The notes under the pieces: model-generated | What the model was told of the DNA's origin: nothing | Databases searched by the model: none | The model's input: the letters and a program-made list of their open reading frames with translations, nothing else | Assembly: GCA_002372175.1 (NCBI GenBank) | Contig: DFIS01000085.1 | Span: 1-16,776 of the forward strand | Source: Solobacterium sp. UBA3691 | GTDB lineage: Bacteria > Bacillota_I > Bacilli_A > Erysipelotrichales > Erysipelotrichaceae | Length of the DNA: 16,776 bases | Direction of reading: 5' to 3' | Shown: positions 15,176 to 16,776 of the stretch, in pieces | Numbering within the stretch: position 1 is the stretch's first letter | Layout of the letters: every line of letters begins with the position of its first letter | Program-made: the position numbers and the translations under genes

Positions 15176-15204
15176 TAGAACTTTTTGGCTCTATCAACTA
15201 TAAT
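15176..15204 (+). promoter_or_regulatory. Promoter of the plus-strand MATE gene
   Basis: A perfect -10 TATAAT (15199-15204) lies 17 bases after TAGAAC (15176-15181), a poor -35. The predicted start near 15211 gives a 17-base leader holding GTGAGGT (15216-15222). It is back to back with the minus-strand promoter at 15147-15155. Confidence 0.6.
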
Positions 15205-15227
15205 GACATGGAATTGTGAGGTATGAA

Positions 15228-16610
15228 ATGACGGAAAAGGGCAGAAAAACAGAACTGATCAGAGACCTGACAACGGGCAGCGTGCCGAAAACACTGCTGA
15301 GTTATGCGACACCGCTGTTCTTCTCGGGACTTCTGCAGACAGTCTATAACATGGTGGATATGATCGTTGTCGGCCGTTTTGTCGGCAGTAACGGTCTTGC
15401 GGCAGTATCGATCGGCGGTGAACTGCTGATGGTGCTGATGTTTGTGGCAATGGGCTTCTCCAACTCCGGACAGGTACTGATCTCCCGGTATGTCGGTGAA
15501 GGCAGAAGAGACAAGGTCGGACGTATGGTAGGCACTCTGTTTACACTGCTGATGAGTGCGGCTGTGGTCCTGACTATCCTGTTCCTGGTTATCCATCCGA
15601 CGGTCATGAGATGGATCAATACCCCGGCAGAGATCTGGGATATGTCCAAGGATTATGTTGTGACATGTATATGCGGTCTGATCTTTACGTACGGGTATAA
15701 CCTTGTCAGTGCGATCCTGAGAGGTATGGGTGACTCCAGACATCCGTTCATGTTTATTGCGATTGCCTCTGTGCTGAATATCATCCTTGACCTGGTCTTT
15801 GTGGCAGGTATGGGTATGGGTCCGTTCGGTGCTGCTTTCGCCACGGTGATCGGTCAGGCCTGCAGTTTCCTGTTTGCCTTAAGACTTCTGTATAAGAACA
15901 GAGATCAGTACTACTTTGACTTCAAGCCGTCCAGCTTCCGTATTCACAAGGATGTCAGCGGACCGCTGTTTGCGTTAGGTATACCGATGGTCATCCAGTC
16001 GGCGGCAGTTACCCTGTCCGGTCTCTTTGTCAACGCGTATATCAACTCCTACGGTGCTACAGCGGTAGCTGTAACGGGTATCGGCAGAAAGCTCGAGATG
16101 GTCATCAACGTTGTCTCTCAGGCAGTATCGAGCGGCGGCGGTGCGATGATTGCACAGGCTCTCGGCGCAGGCAAGATCAAGCGTGTGCCGGAAGTTATCC
16201 GTACATGTTATCTGATCGTCATGGTTCCTGCTCTGATCATGGCCTACCTGACATACTTCCACTCCGAGTGGCTGTTCGGTCTCTTTGCGAATGAACAGGC
16301 AGTCCTCGATATGGCGAAGATCTACATCCCGGTAGCGATGATCCTGTATGTCGGCTGCACGATCAGACCGGCAAACTTCGCCCTGATCAACGGCTCCGGC
16401 AACTCCAGGCTGAATCTTACCGTAGCTCTGCTTGACGGTATCGTGGCCAGGATCGGTCTTGCCTTACTGCTTGGCGTATACATGAACATGGGTATCCTTG
16501 GCTTCTGGTACGGCAACGCTTTGGCAGGACTTGTGCCGTTCTTTATCGGTACAGCATACCTGATCAGCGGCAAGTGGAAGAACCGAGTATCCAAACCGGC
16601 AAAGGCATAG
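15228..16610 (+). CDS. MATE-family efflux transporter (second copy)
   Basis: A 460-residue membrane protein with about twelve hydrophobic segments in two halves. Family patterns include TPLFFSGLLQTVYNMVDMIV (quoted in part: YNMVDMIVVGRFVG), GFSNSGQVLISRYVGEG, and a second-half VSQAVSSGGGAMIAQALGAGK. MATE exporters remove drugs or metabolites using Na+ or H+ gradients. The start is the ATG at 15228, since GTGAGGT (15216-15222) is its ribosome site; the in-frame GTG at 15216 lies inside that site. The sequence differs strongly from the MATE protein encoded at 7414-8784, so they are not a recent duplication. The gene is transcribed alone, divergently from the proteolipid-like gene, and is followed by a hairpin terminator. 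Confidence 0.94.
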   Translation: MTEKGRKTELIRDLTTGSVPKTLLSYATPLFFSGLLQTVYNMVDMIVVGRFVGSNGLAAVSIGGELLMVLMFVAMGFSNSGQVLISRYVGEGRRDKVGRMVGTLFTLLMSAAVVLTILFLVIHPTVMRWINTPAEIWDMSKDYVVTCICGLIFTYGYNLVSAILRGMGDSRHPFMFIAIASVLNIILDLVFVAGMGMGPFGAAFATVIGQACSFLFALRLLYKNRDQYYFDFKPSSFRIHKDVSGPLFALGIPMVIQSAAVTLSGLFVNAYINSYGATAVAVTGIGRKLEMVINVVSQAVSSGGGAMIAQALGAGKIKRVPEVIRTCYLIVMVPALIMAYLTYFHSEWLFGLFANEQAVLDMAKIYIPVAMILYVGCTIRPANFALINGSGNSRLNLTVALLDGIVARIGLALLLGVYMNMGILGFWYGNALAGLVPFFIGTAYLISGKWKNRVSKPAKA

Positions 16611-16614
16611 TAAA

Positions 16615-16640
16615 ACCTGCAGGTTATCCTGCAGGTCTTT
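16615..16640 (+). terminator. Hairpin after the MATE gene
   Basis: ACCTGCAGG (16615-16623) and CCTGCAGGT (16628-16636) form a perfect 9-bp stem with a 4-base loop, 5 bases after the stop codon. The T tract is short (CTTT), so termination may be incomplete; another stem-loop followed by TTTTA lies just downstream. Confidence 0.75.
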
Positions 16641-16776
16641 AGTACGTTATAAGTGTAGGCGGAAAGATCATCATCCGGATGGTCAACCAGCTGCACTTAT
16701 TTTAGGATAAGGGAGTCAGTAATCCGGTCTGGCGTGGAGGCCTTTGGAGAATCAGCGTCCGTACAGAAAACTGCCA
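16641..16776. other. Right-end intergenic stretch with a long stem-loop, no gene recognised
   Basis: ATAAGTGTAG (16649-16658) can pair with CTGCACTTAT (16691-16700), 10 bp with one G-U pair, and TTTTA follows at 16699-16704. Inside it GATCATC (16666-16672) can pair with GATGGTC (16678-16684). This could be a second terminator or part of a structured RNA. From 16705 to the end I see no convincing start codon, ribosome site or known RNA motif on either strand. Confidence 0.4.

Noticed and set aside
15141..15197. Longer N terminus (ATG at 15197) for the proteolipid-like protein
   Set aside because: The extra 19 residues would be encoded upstream of the perfect extended -10 and have no ribosome site.
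7414..16610. The two MATE genes as a recent duplication flanking a mobile block
   Set aside because: The two proteins differ along their whole length, including the first helix, and no repeats, integrase or transposase flank the region.
16641..16776. Known riboswitch or tRNA/tmRNA/RNase P fragment at the right edge
   Set aside because: I compared conserved cores of cobalamin, SAM, T-box, FMN and RNase P from memory and found none on either strand.

Overview
The window looks like chromosomal DNA from a low-to-mid GC (about 50%) Bacillota commensal. Reasons are strong AGGAGG-type ribosome sites, TTGACA/TATAAT-type promoters, short hairpin-plus-U terminators, and families typical of gut Firmicutes: PadR with DUF2812, DUF4298, COG5610-type HAD proteins and LicD. 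An Erysipelotrichales or Lachnospirales host is my guess from protein style; the sequence alone does not prove it. I saw no rRNA, tRNA, insertion sequence, phage gene or CRISPR array.

Left part (1-4750): the tail of a cell-surface glycan cluster that continues beyond the left edge. It holds a large tandem-HAD protein, cut at its 5' end, and a multidomain methyltransferase / unknown middle / LicD protein that overlaps it. A clear intrinsic terminator closes the unit.

Middle (4754-8784): a self-contained padR-DUF2812 operon has a consensus promoter and two matching operator-like dyads, the second of which encloses the Shine-Dalgarno sequence. A DUF4298 gene and a zinc-ribbon Nudix hydrolase follow from their own promoter. 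Facing them on the minus strand are an AraC-family regulator and, upstream of it behind a terminator, a MATE exporter.

Right-centre (8785-14699): a tightly packed plus-strand galactoside operon. It encodes a cytoplasmic GH2 beta-galactosidase-like enzyme, a MelB-type sugar:cation symporter, a compact GH36 alpha-galactosidase and a small membrane protein. The symporter keeps the MelB ligand residues at identical residue numbers. The proposed logic is that the symporter imports melibiose-like or other galactosides intact and the two cytoplasmic enzymes hydrolyse alpha- and beta-linked galactose.

Right end (14682-16776): a minus-strand four-helix membrane protein that resembles a V-ATPase proteolipid (subunit K), apparently expressed from a leaderless promoter. 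A second MATE exporter is transcribed divergently from it and ends in a hairpin. The last 136 bases hold no gene I can support, but they contain a second long stem-loop.

The points most worth following up are the lone proteolipid-like protein, the degenerate cap-less HAD domain in front of an intact one, the dual PadR dyads, and the methyltransferase-LicD fusion.
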